From the IMG/VR virus record IMGVR_UViG_3300050821_008162, positions 1 through 64,000 of that record: a DNA stretch of 64,000 nucleotides; one strand, 5' to 3'. The notes under the pieces were generated by a model, which was given only the letters and a program-made list of their open reading frames with translations, searched no databases and was not told where the DNA came from. This document shows positions 21,747-29,800 of the stretch, piece by piece. Source of the stretch: a virus. The translations under genes were made by a program, and so were the position numbers. How positions within the stretch are numbered: the first letter of the stretch is position 1; every line of letters starts with the position of its first letter.

Positions 21747-22400
21747 ATGCACGGAACAGAGCGCGCAAGATCATCACCCCTATTCGTGCCCTCGATCATG
21801 AGGGTCGACGGCAGGCCGGTGCGCGCCTTTCGCATCGTCTGCGGGGGCAAGGATTGCGCCCACACGGCCGAAACCCGCATGAACTCGCTCGCCAATGACT
21901 CCGACAGGGGCGTGCAGGAGAACAGGCTCGCCACGCGGCGGTTCGCCAACATGGGCTGGGAGGTTGGTCTCACGCCCGCCCGTCATAGATGCCCAAGCTG
22001 CATCGAGAAGCGCAAGCAGGAGGTCAAGCCAATGAGTGTTGTCACGCCGATCAAGCCGCCTGAGAAGGCGGAGCCGCCGAAGCCGATGGGGCGCGAGGAT
22101 CGCCGGGTCATCTTCGAGAAGCTCAACGACGTCTACCTCGACGAAAAGCGGGGCTATTCGGCGCCGTGGACCGACAAGAAGGTGGGGGAGGATCTCGGCG
22201 TGCCGCGCGCCTGGGTGACCCAGGTGCGCGAGGAGATGTTCGGGCCGGAGGCGTCGAACGAGGAAATCCAGAAAACGCTGGCGGCCGCCACTGCTGTCTC
22301 GGCCGAGATCAAGGTGCTGCTCGCGCGCGCCGACGAGTTGAAGAAGCTCGGCGAGGACATCGACAAGCGCCTCGCCGCGGTGCATGGGGCGCTCCGATGA
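21747..22400 (+). CDS. Hypothetical protein with N-terminal Cys motif and coiled coil, 217 aa
   Basis: The N-terminal ~95 residues hold FRIVCGGKDCAHTAE and RHRCPSCIEK, a CxxxxC ... CxxC set that could bind zinc. After a Pro-rich linker, residues 108-217 are charged: DRRVIFEKLNDVYLDEKRGY, an HTH-like WTDKKVGEDLGVPRAWVTQVRE, and a terminal coiled coil (VLLARADELKKLGEDIDKRL). The middle segment suggests DNA binding. No family recognised. Confidence 0.72.
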   Translation: MHGTERARSSPLFVPSIMRVDGRPVRAFRIVCGGKDCAHTAETRMNSLANDSDRGVQENRLATRRFANMGWEVGLTPARHRCPSCIEKRKQEVKPMSVVTPIKPPEKAEPPKPMGREDRRVIFEKLNDVYLDEKRGYSAPWTDKKVGEDLGVPRAWVTQVREEMFGPEASNEEIQKTLAAATAVSAEIKVLLARADELKKLGEDIDKRLAAVHGALR

Positions 22401-22525
22401 AGCAGAAGATCGGCCCGCGCGAGCTCGCCTTGCAGGCGCAGCGGGAGGCCGCAGCCGCAGGGATGCCGAAGCTCAAGGCGCCGAAGGCGCCCCCGCGCAA
22501 AGGTCCACGACAGAGGAGGAAGTGA
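22397..22525 (+). CDS. Small basic protein, 42 aa
   Basis: MKQKIGPRELALQAQREAAA followed by a Lys/Pro/Arg tail ending QRRK. The ATG overlaps the upstream stop (ATGA) and the stop overlaps the next start. Its composition is that of a nucleic-acid-binding or ribosome-associated peptide, but nothing specific is seen. Confidence 0.55.
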   Translation: MKQKIGPRELALQAQREAAAAGMPKLKAPKAPPRKGPRQRRK

Positions 22526-22689
22526 TGGCTTTCGAGCACGGTGCGATCATCCTCGAGCACTACGGCGATCTCATCCGCATCGGCAAGGAAGGGAAGTGGG
22601 TCGAGTTCATCAAGAGGCAAGACCCGCCGCTCTCCCGCAGGGAACTGCTCGCGCTCATCGAAAAGATGGACAAGGAGCGCACCCAATGA
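22525..22689 (+). CDS. Hypothetical protein, 54 aa
   Basis: MAFEHGAIILEHYGDLIRIG is followed by charged helices. The start directly abuts the previous stop, preceded by GAGGAGG. No function recognised. Confidence 0.6.
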   Translation: MAFEHGAIILEHYGDLIRIGKEGKWVEFIKRQDPPLSRRELLALIEKMDKERTQ

Positions 22690-22913
22690 CGCACTACCTC
22701 GTGACAGGCACGTCGGCCGCGGAGGTCGAGCGCAAGACAGGGCTGCGCGCCCACGACACGCCGCTGGGGACACTGGTCGAAAAGCCGCAGCCGTTTCGGC
22801 TTGAGGTCGAGATGGAACGACTGGAGCGCATTTTGCACCCGCACCGCTGCACCTGCGGCGCTTGGGCGATCGTGCATCAGGCGGGATGCCCGATGTGGAA
22901 CGTGATTACGTGA
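22686..22913 (+). CDS. Hypothetical protein with Cys/His C-terminus, 75 aa
   Basis: Last gene of the rightward operon. Its C-terminus HPHRCTCGAWAIVHQAGCPM provides HxHxCxC ... HxxxC ligands for a zinc ion. The N-terminal half (MTHYLVTGTSAAEVERKTGL) is alpha/beta. It ends 3 bases from the convergent gene at 22917. Confidence 0.62.
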   Translation: MTHYLVTGTSAAEVERKTGLRAHDTPLGTLVEKPQPFRLEVEMERLERILHPHRCTCGAWAIVHQAGCPMWNVIT

Positions 22914-22916
22914 AAG

Positions 22917-23363
22917 TCACCCGCCGATCGCACGCTTGGCCTCGGAGAGCGAAATCATCCGCCCGTAAAGCGGGCCGGAAAGCCGCGCCGCGATCTGCTG
23001 AAGGTGCCAATCCATAGGTGACCGCCAGCCTTTGATGCGTCGGAGCGTATGGGCGCGCGCCCGCCACCACTCGTATTCCGCGGCGTGCGCGGGGATTTCC
23101 TCGTCGAGACGGAACGCGGGATCCGCGATGTAGGCGTCCCACCAGCGCCGGACGGCCTTGTCGAGATCCTGGTCCAGTCTCGCCTGGCGCGCGCCGTGCA
23201 CCGCCTCGTGCGCCATGATGGGCGGCGGGATAGTGCCGCCCTTGGGACTGAACACCTTGTCACCCCAGGAAAAATACACCGGGTGTCGGTCGAGGATCTT
23301 GCGCACACCGAAGGCGGCGTCGACCTGATCTATGTTCGGCGGAAGGGCTTCCACAACACGCAT
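22917..23363 (-). CDS. Putative zincin-like protein (HEAVH motif), 148 aa
   Basis: Residues about 58-62 read HEAVH within IMAHEAVHGARQARLDQD, the HExxH zinc-protease motif, and a downstream acidic residue in EEIPAHAAEYEWW could be the third ligand. I start at the ATG 23361-23363 because GGAGG lies 5 bases upstream. In-frame ATGs at 23465 and further up would add a Cys-containing extension (WCGQG, CGEEC). It lies beyond a strong terminator and so probably has its own promoter. It might be a secreted or tail-associated peptidase; catalysis is not proven. Confidence 0.65.
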   Translation of the reverse strand: MRVVEALPPNIDQVDAAFGVRKILDRHPVYFSWGDKVFSPKGGTIPPPIMAHEAVHGARQARLDQDLDKAVRRWWDAYIADPAFRLDEEIPAHAAEYEWWRARAHTLRRIKGWRSPMDWHLQQIAARLSGPLYGRMISLSEAKRAIGG

Positions 23364-23534
23364 CTTGACCTCCAGCGAATCGGTGGCACATTCTTCACCG
23401 CAGAAGGTGACCTTCGGGTTGCCCGATTTGGTGCCTTGTCCGCACCAGCGCAAGGAGGAGACCATGAAGTAGCCCGTCCCACGATGGGGTGCCCCACTCA
23501 CCCCTGGTCCTGACATTGACCCACGTTTTTGATG

Positions 23535-23571
23535 GAGGCGCTCGGAGGACAACCGGGCGCCTCGCTTTTTT
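23535..23571 (+). terminator. Rho-independent terminator, rightward
   Basis: GAGGCGC and GCGCCTC (23535-23541 and 23557-23563) enclose an internal CGG/CCG pairing and are followed by GC and TTTTTT. It would end rightward transcription that passes through the convergent gene 22917-23363. It is back to back with the leftward terminator. Confidence 0.75.
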
Positions 23572-23615
23572 GGGCACAAAAAAAGACCCCCGCCGCCCGG
23601 GTGGGGCGGCGGGGG
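23572..23615 (-). terminator. Rho-independent terminator, leftward
   Basis: On the minus strand CCCCCGCCGCC pairs with GGCGGCGGGGG (23587-23615) and is followed by TTTTTTTG. This is the strongest terminator in the window and ends the late/lysis transcript after the gene at 23630. Confidence 0.88.
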
Positions 23616-23629
23616 AATGCTTGGGCGGG

Positions 23630-23800
23630 TCAGGCCGCCAAAGGTGGAGAGGAAGCCGCAGGTTCCTGCTCGGTGCGCGCCGCCAGCGAGGCCCACGAAA
23701 TCGCCATCGACAGGTGGAGCTTGCTGGCTGGGTCGGTCGGATTTTGCGCAGCGTGCAGGTGGTGGACCGCAAGTGCGCGGTAACGCTCTAATTTCAGCAT
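23630..23800 (-). CDS. Hypothetical small helical protein, 56 aa
   Basis: Starts MLKLERYRALAVHHLHAAQN at 23800. The YRALAVHHLHAA...TDPASKLHLSMAISWASLA pattern resembles a small protein family frequent in rhizobial chromosomes and prophages (short helical hairpins with HxxxA and a final SWxxLA). Role unknown. It is the last gene before the leftward terminator. The 130 bases upstream hold no clear gene. Confidence 0.6.
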   Translation of the reverse strand: MLKLERYRALAVHHLHAAQNPTDPASKLHLSMAISWASLAARTEQEPAASSPPLAA

Positions 23801-23927
23801 TGACCTTCTCCCTTGCGCAGGTTTCGAGGGAGAGATTGGTGGACCCAAGTCGCGTCGGGAGGCTGTACGAAATTGCACACTATGTCCGACATCGGCCATA
23901 GCGTGGGATTTCAGGTGTGGAAAAGTC

Positions 23928-24209
23928 TCAGGGGCGGCGCGCTCGGTCGGTGTGGCGCTCGATCTGCCGCAGGACATCGGTCTCGGTGTCGATCTTGCGA
24001 TTGTTCTCGTCGGCGAACCGGGCGTGGTCGGTCCTCTGTTCCTTGAGCATGTTATAGATGCCCTTCAGGAGATCCTGCGTGTCGTCGGTGCGGTGGGGCT
24101 TTGCGACGACGCCGCGCCAGATCGCGAGCGCGCCGGCGACAAAGGTACCGACGACGAGACCCCATTGCAGGACCGGATAGCCGGACAGGGCATCAATGGG
24201 GTCGGCCAT
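23928..24209 (-). CDS. Small membrane protein, possible holin or lysis accessory, 93 aa
   Basis: Residues about 12-33 (VLQWGLVVGTFVAGALAIWRGV) form one membrane helix, followed by a charged helical cytoplasmic domain with DDTQDLLKGIYNMLKEQ. Size, topology and location next to spanins and endolysin fit a class III-like holin or antiholin. It overlaps the next gene by 17 bases. The call rests on topology and context. Confidence 0.65.
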   Translation of the reverse strand: MADPIDALSGYPVLQWGLVVGTFVAGALAIWRGVVAKPHRTDDTQDLLKGIYNMLKEQRTDHARFADENNRKIDTETDVLRQIERHTDRARRP

Positions 24210-24588
24210 CGGCCATGATCCGGTAGATCGTCACGAACTCGCCGAGCGCCAAGACCACATAGACCGGCACGTCGATCGTGACGTATCCGAGCGGATAGGA
24301 CCACATGACTTGCGAGAGGGCCATCTGGAGCCACAGGAGCGCCCCGACAATGGCGGCCAGCACGCGCATGACGCGCCCCCATACCGGCCAGTTGCCGTTG
24401 GCGTAGAGGCTCGCGGCGCGCAAGCACCCGGACATGAAGAAGATCGCGCACAGCATCAGCGCGGTGAAGCCGCCGTTTGAGACGGCCGACGGGAACAGCG
24501 CGATCACCAGCGCCGCCCCGAGCATGGCGAGCGCGGCCTGCCACTCCGACTGCCGGTTGACGATCGTGAAGGCGGGGGAAAAGCTCAT
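24193..24588 (-). CDS. Multi-span membrane protein, putative holin, 131 aa
   Basis: Four hydrophobic segments are visible: ALAMLGAALVIALFPS, FTALMLCAIFFMSGCL, VLAAIVGALLWLQMALS and PVYVVLALGEFVTIY. The short hydrophilic N-terminus and the location directly after Rz1 suggest a lysis role, and it or the 93-residue protein is the likeliest holin. Its start overlaps the Rz1 stop (ATGA). Confidence 0.65.
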   Translation of the reverse strand: MSFSPAFTIVNRQSEWQAALAMLGAALVIALFPSAVSNGGFTALMLCAIFFMSGCLRAASLYANGNWPVWGRVMRVLAAIVGALLWLQMALSQVMWSYPLGYVTIDVPVYVVLALGEFVTIYRIMADGRPH

Positions 24589-24926
24589 GGCTTATCCCAG
24601 CAGCCCAGGTCGGCGCCGGCCAGGTTGTGCACTCGCACCTCGCGCACCGTCTCCGGCGTGTCCTTCGAGGACGAATAGGTGATCTCGCGGAACGCTGCGC
24701 ATTGTGCCTTTACGGTTGTCGCGGTCGTAGCGGTCTCCGTCGTGAGGCACCCGCCGAGGGTGAGGCAGGAGGCGGCGCAGAACGCCGCGGCCGCCATTGC
24801 TTTCGACGGCCGCGGCCGGTGGACCTTGCGGGACCACCAGAGGAATCGCGGCCTCCGCGTCTCGGCGCGCTTTCTCAGCCCGCTCCACTGCCGCCGCTTC
24901 GCGGGCTTCCCAGATGGCTCGCTCAT
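24585..24926 (-). CDS. Rz1-like outer-membrane spanin lipoprotein
   Basis: A 113-residue frame nested in a different frame of the Rz gene. Residues about 44-60 (MAAAAFCAASCLTLGGC) form a signal sequence with lipobox LGGC, the lipidated Cys being residue 60. The mature part is short and ends in GCWDKP. I use the ATG at 24924-24926 because GGAGG lies 9 bases upstream; this gives a long basic N-region, and an internal ATG at 24796 is the alternative. o-Spanins pair with Rz to fuse inner and outer membranes during lysis. Confidence 0.78.
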   Translation of the reverse strand: MSEPSGKPAKRRQWSGLRKRAETRRPRFLWWSRKVHRPRPSKAMAAAAFCAASCLTLGGCLTTETATTATTVKAQCAAFREITYSSSKDTPETVREVRVHNLAGADLGCWDKP

Positions 24927-25128
24927 GACGAACTCCCTCCATGTAGAGCTTCGGCGCCCCGATGATGAACACGAGATCGAGCACCGCCACGAAGATGGCG
25001 AGCTCGCGCGCCTTGGTGAATGGGACGAAATAGAACAGCGCGGCGCAGCCGAGCAGGATCAGTCCGGCTATGCCGATCTGGGCCCAGATCGAGTTCCACA
25101 GCCACTCGATGATGGCGTGCACGATCAT
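24592..25128 (-). CDS. Rz-like inner-membrane spanin
   Basis: A 178-residue protein starting MIVHAIIEWLWNSIWAQIGI with overlap to the endolysin stop. Two hydrophobic segments (about 17-36 and 43-61) precede a periplasmic charged helix (RHERAIWEAREAAAVERAEKA). i-Spanins normally have one membrane helix, so the second segment is unusual. From residue 68 on the same DNA also codes for Rz1, which explains the odd Arg-rich C-terminus. The embedded arrangement strongly supports the spanin call. Confidence 0.75.
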   Translation of the reverse strand: MIVHAIIEWLWNSIWAQIGIAGLILLGCAALFYFVPFTKARELAIFVAVLDLVFIIGAPKLYMEGVRHERAIWEAREAAAVERAEKARRDAEAAIPLVVPQGPPAAAVESNGGRGVLRRLLPHPRRVPHDGDRYDRDNRKGTMRSVPRDHLFVLEGHAGDGARGASAQPGRRRPGLLG

Positions 25129-26078
25129 CAGGTGTTCTCCTGTGTGTCGTCGTAGGCGAGGTGCGCGACGAGCTTCTGAACGTTGATGCGGCCGGTGATG
25201 ACCATGTAGAGCGCGCCCGAGCCGAGGCCGAGGATGGCGAGGAACATGGTGAGGTGGATCGGGTCGTTGATCTTGTCCCAGAAGCCCTCGACCGCGGCCC
25301 AGGCGCCGGCGCCGTACTGGAGGACGCCACCCCACATGGTGCGCGAGACCTTGAGCCGTCCCTGCTGGCCGGTCTCGGTGTCGTGGGCCTTGGGGGACTG
25401 CTGCGGTGGGACGGGCTCCTCCTCCGGCGCCTGCTCCTGGTCGGGCTCCTGTGAGGCCGGCGCGGTCGGGGGCGCCTCCTCGAAGCGCGCCTCCGGGTCG
25501 AGCTCCATCACGGCCCACAGCACCGCCATGACGCCGATCTGAGGATCCATCACGGTCGCGTCGTACACATGATCGCGGATGAACTTGCCCCGCTTCTGCA
25601 CAGAGGTGCCGCCCCACAAATAGGGACTCGGGATGTTGATCCGAGGACTGCGGTAGGCCCAACCGTTGAACTTCTCGGCCGCGTACGCGACGTACGCGAT
25701 CGTCCAATGGCTGACCACGCCGAGCGTGTCGCACACAATATAGGCGTCGTAGCAGCCCTCCTCCCAGGTGCAGTCCGGATTGGGCGGTCGGTTTGCGGTG
25801 ACGTTCTTCGTGCGGATCGGCTGGCCGTTGCGATCGCGCATCGCGTCGCCGTTGTGCGCCCACGACTCGAAGGCGCGGCGCTGGCCGGCCTCGCGTAGGA
25901 TCAGGCATCCCGCGACGGCCCACGGCACGCGGGTGAGTTTCTCCTGCGCCTTCAGGCGATCCTTGTGGGCTATCACCCAGCGCGCCTCGGCGAGCGCCTC
26001 GCTCGCCTTGACGACGTGCATCCCCTGCCAGAACTTCTCGTATTCCGGCCGGACCCGCTCGAAACTGTACTGTGCCAT
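25128..26078 (-). CDS. Endolysin, lysozyme-family, with C-terminal membrane anchor
   Basis: A 316-residue protein. Residues 48-190 match lysozyme-family phage proteins: RVPWAVAGCLILREAGQ with candidate catalytic E63, FESWAHNGDAM, TWEEGCYDAYIV, FNGWAYR and SPYLWGGTSVQKRGKF. Residues 196-240 are a Pro/Glu-rich linker, and about 276-296 (LTMFLAILGLGSGALYMVITG) form a membrane helix. There is no N-terminal signal peptide, so export needs the holin. The tail anchor would place the enzyme at the inner membrane. It degrades peptidoglycan at lysis and lies next to the spanins. Confidence 0.82.
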   Translation of the reverse strand: MAQYSFERVRPEYEKFWQGMHVVKASEALAEARWVIAHKDRLKAQEKLTRVPWAVAGCLILREAGQRRAFESWAHNGDAMRDRNGQPIRTKNVTANRPPNPDCTWEEGCYDAYIVCDTLGVVSHWTIAYVAYAAEKFNGWAYRSPRINIPSPYLWGGTSVQKRGKFIRDHVYDATVMDPQIGVMAVLWAVMELDPEARFEEAPPTAPASQEPDQEQAPEEEPVPPQQSPKAHDTETGQQGRLKVSRTMWGGVLQYGAGAWAAVEGFWDKINDPIHLTMFLAILGLGSGALYMVITGRINVQKLVAHLAYDDTQENT

Positions 26079-26087
26079 GGTCCCCTC

Positions 26088-26471
26088 TCAATCCGTCGGC
26101 GGCGGTGCGAAGAAACACCGCCGTGATCCATCTGGCCGCTTGCAGCGCCAGAACTCGCCGTCCGGCGATGGCTGCGCCTCGTTGAACGGCACGATCTCGG
26201 TGCGATACGCTTGCCCATCCGCGGCGAGCCGCAGCGTGACGTGATAGCCGTCCGGGCGCGCCTCGACATCCTTGCCCGGGATGACGAAGCAGTCGCCCTC
26301 GCCGCAGCACCATTCGCCTGCGGCATTGCGGTGCCCGCCGCTGCTGATCCACGAGTCGTGCGCGAATGCCTTGCGCACGAGGTAGACGTCGAACGCAACG
26401 AGGGAGAGCGCGATCGCGACGGCGGCGCCGATGGCGAACCGCGCGACACGGCGGAGGCGCGTGCTCATCAC
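26088..26471 (-). CDS. Exported hypothetical protein, 127 aa
   Basis: N-terminal ARFAIGAAVAIALSLVAFDV is a signal anchor or signal peptide (residues 10-30, possibly cleaved after AFA). The mature part contains HRNAAGEWCCGEGDCFVI, later RCKRPDGSRRCFF, so several disulfides are likely in the periplasm. Similar small secreted proteins occur in rhizobial genomes without known function. It sits between the lysis genes and the giant virion gene. Confidence 0.72.
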   Translation of the reverse strand: MMSTRLRRVARFAIGAAVAIALSLVAFDVYLVRKAFAHDSWISSGGHRNAAGEWCCGEGDCFVIPGKDVEARPDGYHVTLRLAADGQAYRTEIVPFNEAQPSPDGEFWRCKRPDGSRRCFFAPPPTD

Positions 26472-26734
26472 GGCAACCGATAGAGGCCGACCAGCAGCGT
26501 GGCGGACGTGCCGGTGGCGAACACCTTGTCGAACTGCCCCTGGAGGGTCGTCCCCACCGGAACCGCCTTGAAGGTCGGCGTCGAGCCGTCGAGCATCCGC
26601 ACCTTCACGTCGCCGGTGCCCCCGATGTAGATCGCGCAGAGCGCGGGAGCGATGACGGTGGAATCGCTCGTTACGATCGTGATCGACCCCTCCGGCGGAG
26701 AAGTCGGGCGGGGGTCGGCATTTACGACTGACAT
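26468..26734 (-). CDS. Hypothetical beta-rich protein, 88 aa
   Basis: Starts MSVVNADPRPTSPPEGSITI and contains ALCAIYIGGTGDVKVRMLDGS ... GTTLQGQFDKVFATGTSATLLVGLY, a compact beta-sandwich pattern seen in small phage structural or spike-accessory proteins. It is the first gene after the terminator of the giant gene. Function unproven. Confidence 0.7.
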   Translation of the reverse strand: MSVVNADPRPTSPPEGSITIVTSDSTVIAPALCAIYIGGTGDVKVRMLDGSTPTFKAVPVGTTLQGQFDKVFATGTSATLLVGLYRLP

Positions 26735-26748
26735 GGGAAGTCCTCCAA

Positions 26749-26774
26749 CGAAAAGCGCCGCCCGAAGGCGGCGC
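26749..26774 (-). terminator. Hairpin terminator after the giant gene
   Basis: On the minus strand GCGCCGCC-TTCG-GGCGGCGC (26755-26774) is followed by TTTTCG. A perfect 8-bp stem with a stable tetraloop and short T-run. It separates the giant virion gene from the lysis block, at least in part. Confidence 0.7.
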
Positions 26775-26806
26775 GAGATTGCGGTGATTCTGGTTTTAAG
26801 ATTGCC

Positions 26807-29800
26807 CTATTGCAGCCACGGGTGCTTGGCCTCGAACCGCTTGTGCGCAGCCGCGGCGCGGTCGGCCTGGTCATAGTCCGCCCCTCGGAACACGCGCGCC
26901 ATCGGCACGCGGGCCGGATTGGCGCTCTGGCCCTGTGCCCAACTGTGCCCGGTATCGTAAGCCTCCCCGGCGATCCGACGCTGCGCACCGAAAAACTGAT
27001 CGAACGCCTCGCGGTAGTCCTCCGGGTGCAGATCGAGCAGTCCTGACTTGTGCCGATTGCCGCCCGAGATGTCGTTGACGAACTCGGCCAGCTTCTTCCA
27101 GCCCTCCCCGGTGCGCTCGTAGCCGTTGATCGGCTTGAAGCCGGAGTAGGCGTTCGGTCCCTTCTGGAAGAAGAAATCCTCGTGCAGCGGGCGGCCGCGC
27201 CAATTCTTGTTCTCGTAGATATGCGCCGGCGTGCGCAGCGCCTCCGGGGTGAAGTAGTCGTAGAGGTTCCCAGTCTCGCCGAGCGGCGAGAATGCCATCG
27301 CCACGGACTTGAGCATCGACTCGGCGTGGGCCACGATGCCCTCCTTGCCGAGGATCATTCCGATGATGCTGTTGCCGATGTTGAGGGGGAGTGCCCAGTT
27401 GTAGGGCATCGGGATCTTGATCGGCTGCATCCTGCCCTTCGCGTCGTGGTCGAGAGGGTCCATCAGGATGAAGTTGAGCTCGCGCTCCCATGGCGGAATC
27501 TTCTCGAACAGCGGCGTGCCGTCCTTGTCGTTGCCGCCGACGAGGTAGTTCCACAGGCCGACGGCGATGTTGGCGCCGATGAGGCCAAGGAAAAGGCCGC
27601 GCATGATCTTGGAGCGTGCGAGCGCGGCGCCCATCCGGGTGCCGGTGCGGATCGCGGTGTTGAAGAACGGCATGAACAGGCCGAGGACGTTCGAGAGCAG
27701 CCCGCGCAGCTGGTAGTCGATAGTCGCGTCGCGGGCGCGCAGCGCCGCCTTCTGCGGGGTCATGCCCTGCCGCTTCGCCTGACTGTAGACCGAGAGGCGA
27801 AGCGCGTTGTCCCATGCATTGGTGTAGCGGTCGAGCTTCTCGATCCCGCGGTGCCACCACGCGCGGAATTGCTTATCGGGACGGCCGGAGAGATCGGCGA
27901 GCGCCTTGTCGAGGTGCTCACGGAGGAGTTCGAGGTCACGCGACTGACGGAACGCGATCGTGCCACCCTCGCGTTTCATCTCGCGATATTCGACGTGCAG
28001 CGGGTTGGCGGGATCGAAGCCGCCACGCTCGACCGCCAGGATGGTGCGCACTGCATTGCCGACGATCGGAAGCGCGTCCTTGATGTATTGGCTCGAGGAG
28101 AAATCGCCGCTCTCGCGAAGCTCCTGCGCGTTGAGCAGGCCCTCGATCGGATAGCGGAACGCGAAGTGGCGCAGCATGAACTCCGGGCTATAGTGGGTCC
28201 ACAGCGCCTTTAGCTTATTGAGCGCCTTCAGCAGGATCGCCGCATGCCCGAGCCCGTACGGGTTCATGCGCTTGATCGCCATCGCGAGCTTTTTGTCTTT
28301 GAACACCATGTAGCGGCTTTCACCGCCGATCTTGTAGTGCACCGCCTCGTCGCGATAGCGGTCCGCAAAGTCGGACACCTTCTCCACTAAGCCAGTGTTC
28401 GGGTTGACGACCTTCTTCTCCCGGCCCTGATTGAAAGTGACGATGTCTCGCGCATCGGCGCCGAGGCTCCGTAGCGCGGCGACCAACGAACGCAGAAAGC
28501 GGAGGCGCTCTCCCCGCTCGATGGTGCGGTAGGCTTGGTCGATCAGGTTGACGAGCGGATTGTCGGCCCTGGAGCGGCGGCCGAACGCCTGCTTGGTCTC
28601 GCGGCCGCGCACGTTGAACTGTCCGCCCACACCGTAGTCCTCGGGCGCGTCCGGCGGAGGAACCTCCCAGCCGCGCAGCGGCGCGTAGTGCTCGTACATC
28701 CTGCGCCAGGCGTCGACGGTCGCGCGGGACTCGAGGCCGTAGCGGACCATCTGGTTGAGGATGTGGTTGCGGATGGCCTCGATGCGCGGCTCGAGGTCGC
28801 GGAACGCCTGCCCGTTCGGCCCGTTCTCGTAGCGGTCGATGATCTCGTCCGCTTCCTGCTTCGACATGCCCGAGCCGCCGACGATGGTGTCGTCATCGGG
28901 CGCCTGCCGAAACTGATGGTCGGCAGGGTACATCTCGCCCATTTTCGCGTTCCGCTCCTCGGCGTGGAGCGCGTAGAGGTACTCGCCCGCCTGATCGAGC
29001 GTGATGCCGTTGCCCTTGAGGTAGTCCTTGAGCGGATCGAGGTGGTCCTTGTTGAACTCGCCCACCTCGTAGCCGACGCGGCCCGGGAACAGGCGCTTGG
29101 CCGTGTAGAACTGATGGACGTCCGGAAGGAGCGAGTTGACCGGCTCGCGGCCGATCCGCTCGCCGCTGTTCGAGCCTTGTGGAATGACGCCGGCCTGGAA
29201 GCGCCGCTCGACCTCGTTTTGCAGCATGCGGACGCGATGCGACAGGTTCGAGACGTGCTCGATGAGCCACGTCGCGGTGTCGCCTTCGAGATACTGGCGG
29301 ATGCGCTGCGGGACAGTGGGTGGAGGCGTCGTCCCTGGATCGTGCGGCTCGGCCGCCACGATGGGCTCCTCGGGCATGGCGCGAGCGTAATCCTTTGCCC
29401 GCATGCCGGGCCGCTTCGCCGCTGCTTCAGCTTGCGCGCGCTGGTGAATCTCCTCCAGGCGCGAGCCGAAGCCCTGGTCGGCGCGGCTCTGACGCCCCTT
29501 CATGCGGCCCTCGTACGCACTCTGGTACACGTCCTCCCAGGTCTGCCAGCCGAGCCCGTGGAGGAAGTTCTTCAGCCGCTCGAGGAGCTTCCTGATCTTC
29601 TCGAAGATCCAGCGGATGCCGACGTGCAGCCCGCTCCCAGCTCCGCTCTCGCCGGTCGCCCGCCGTGCGCTCCAGGTCTGGTAGGCCATCGCCTCGATCT
29701 CGAACTGATCTGTCTTGGGTCCGATCTTGTCGGCGAGGCGCGGGTTGTTCGCGATCGCGTAGGCGCGCAATTCCGGCCCGTACCGCTTGAGCAGCGCCGC

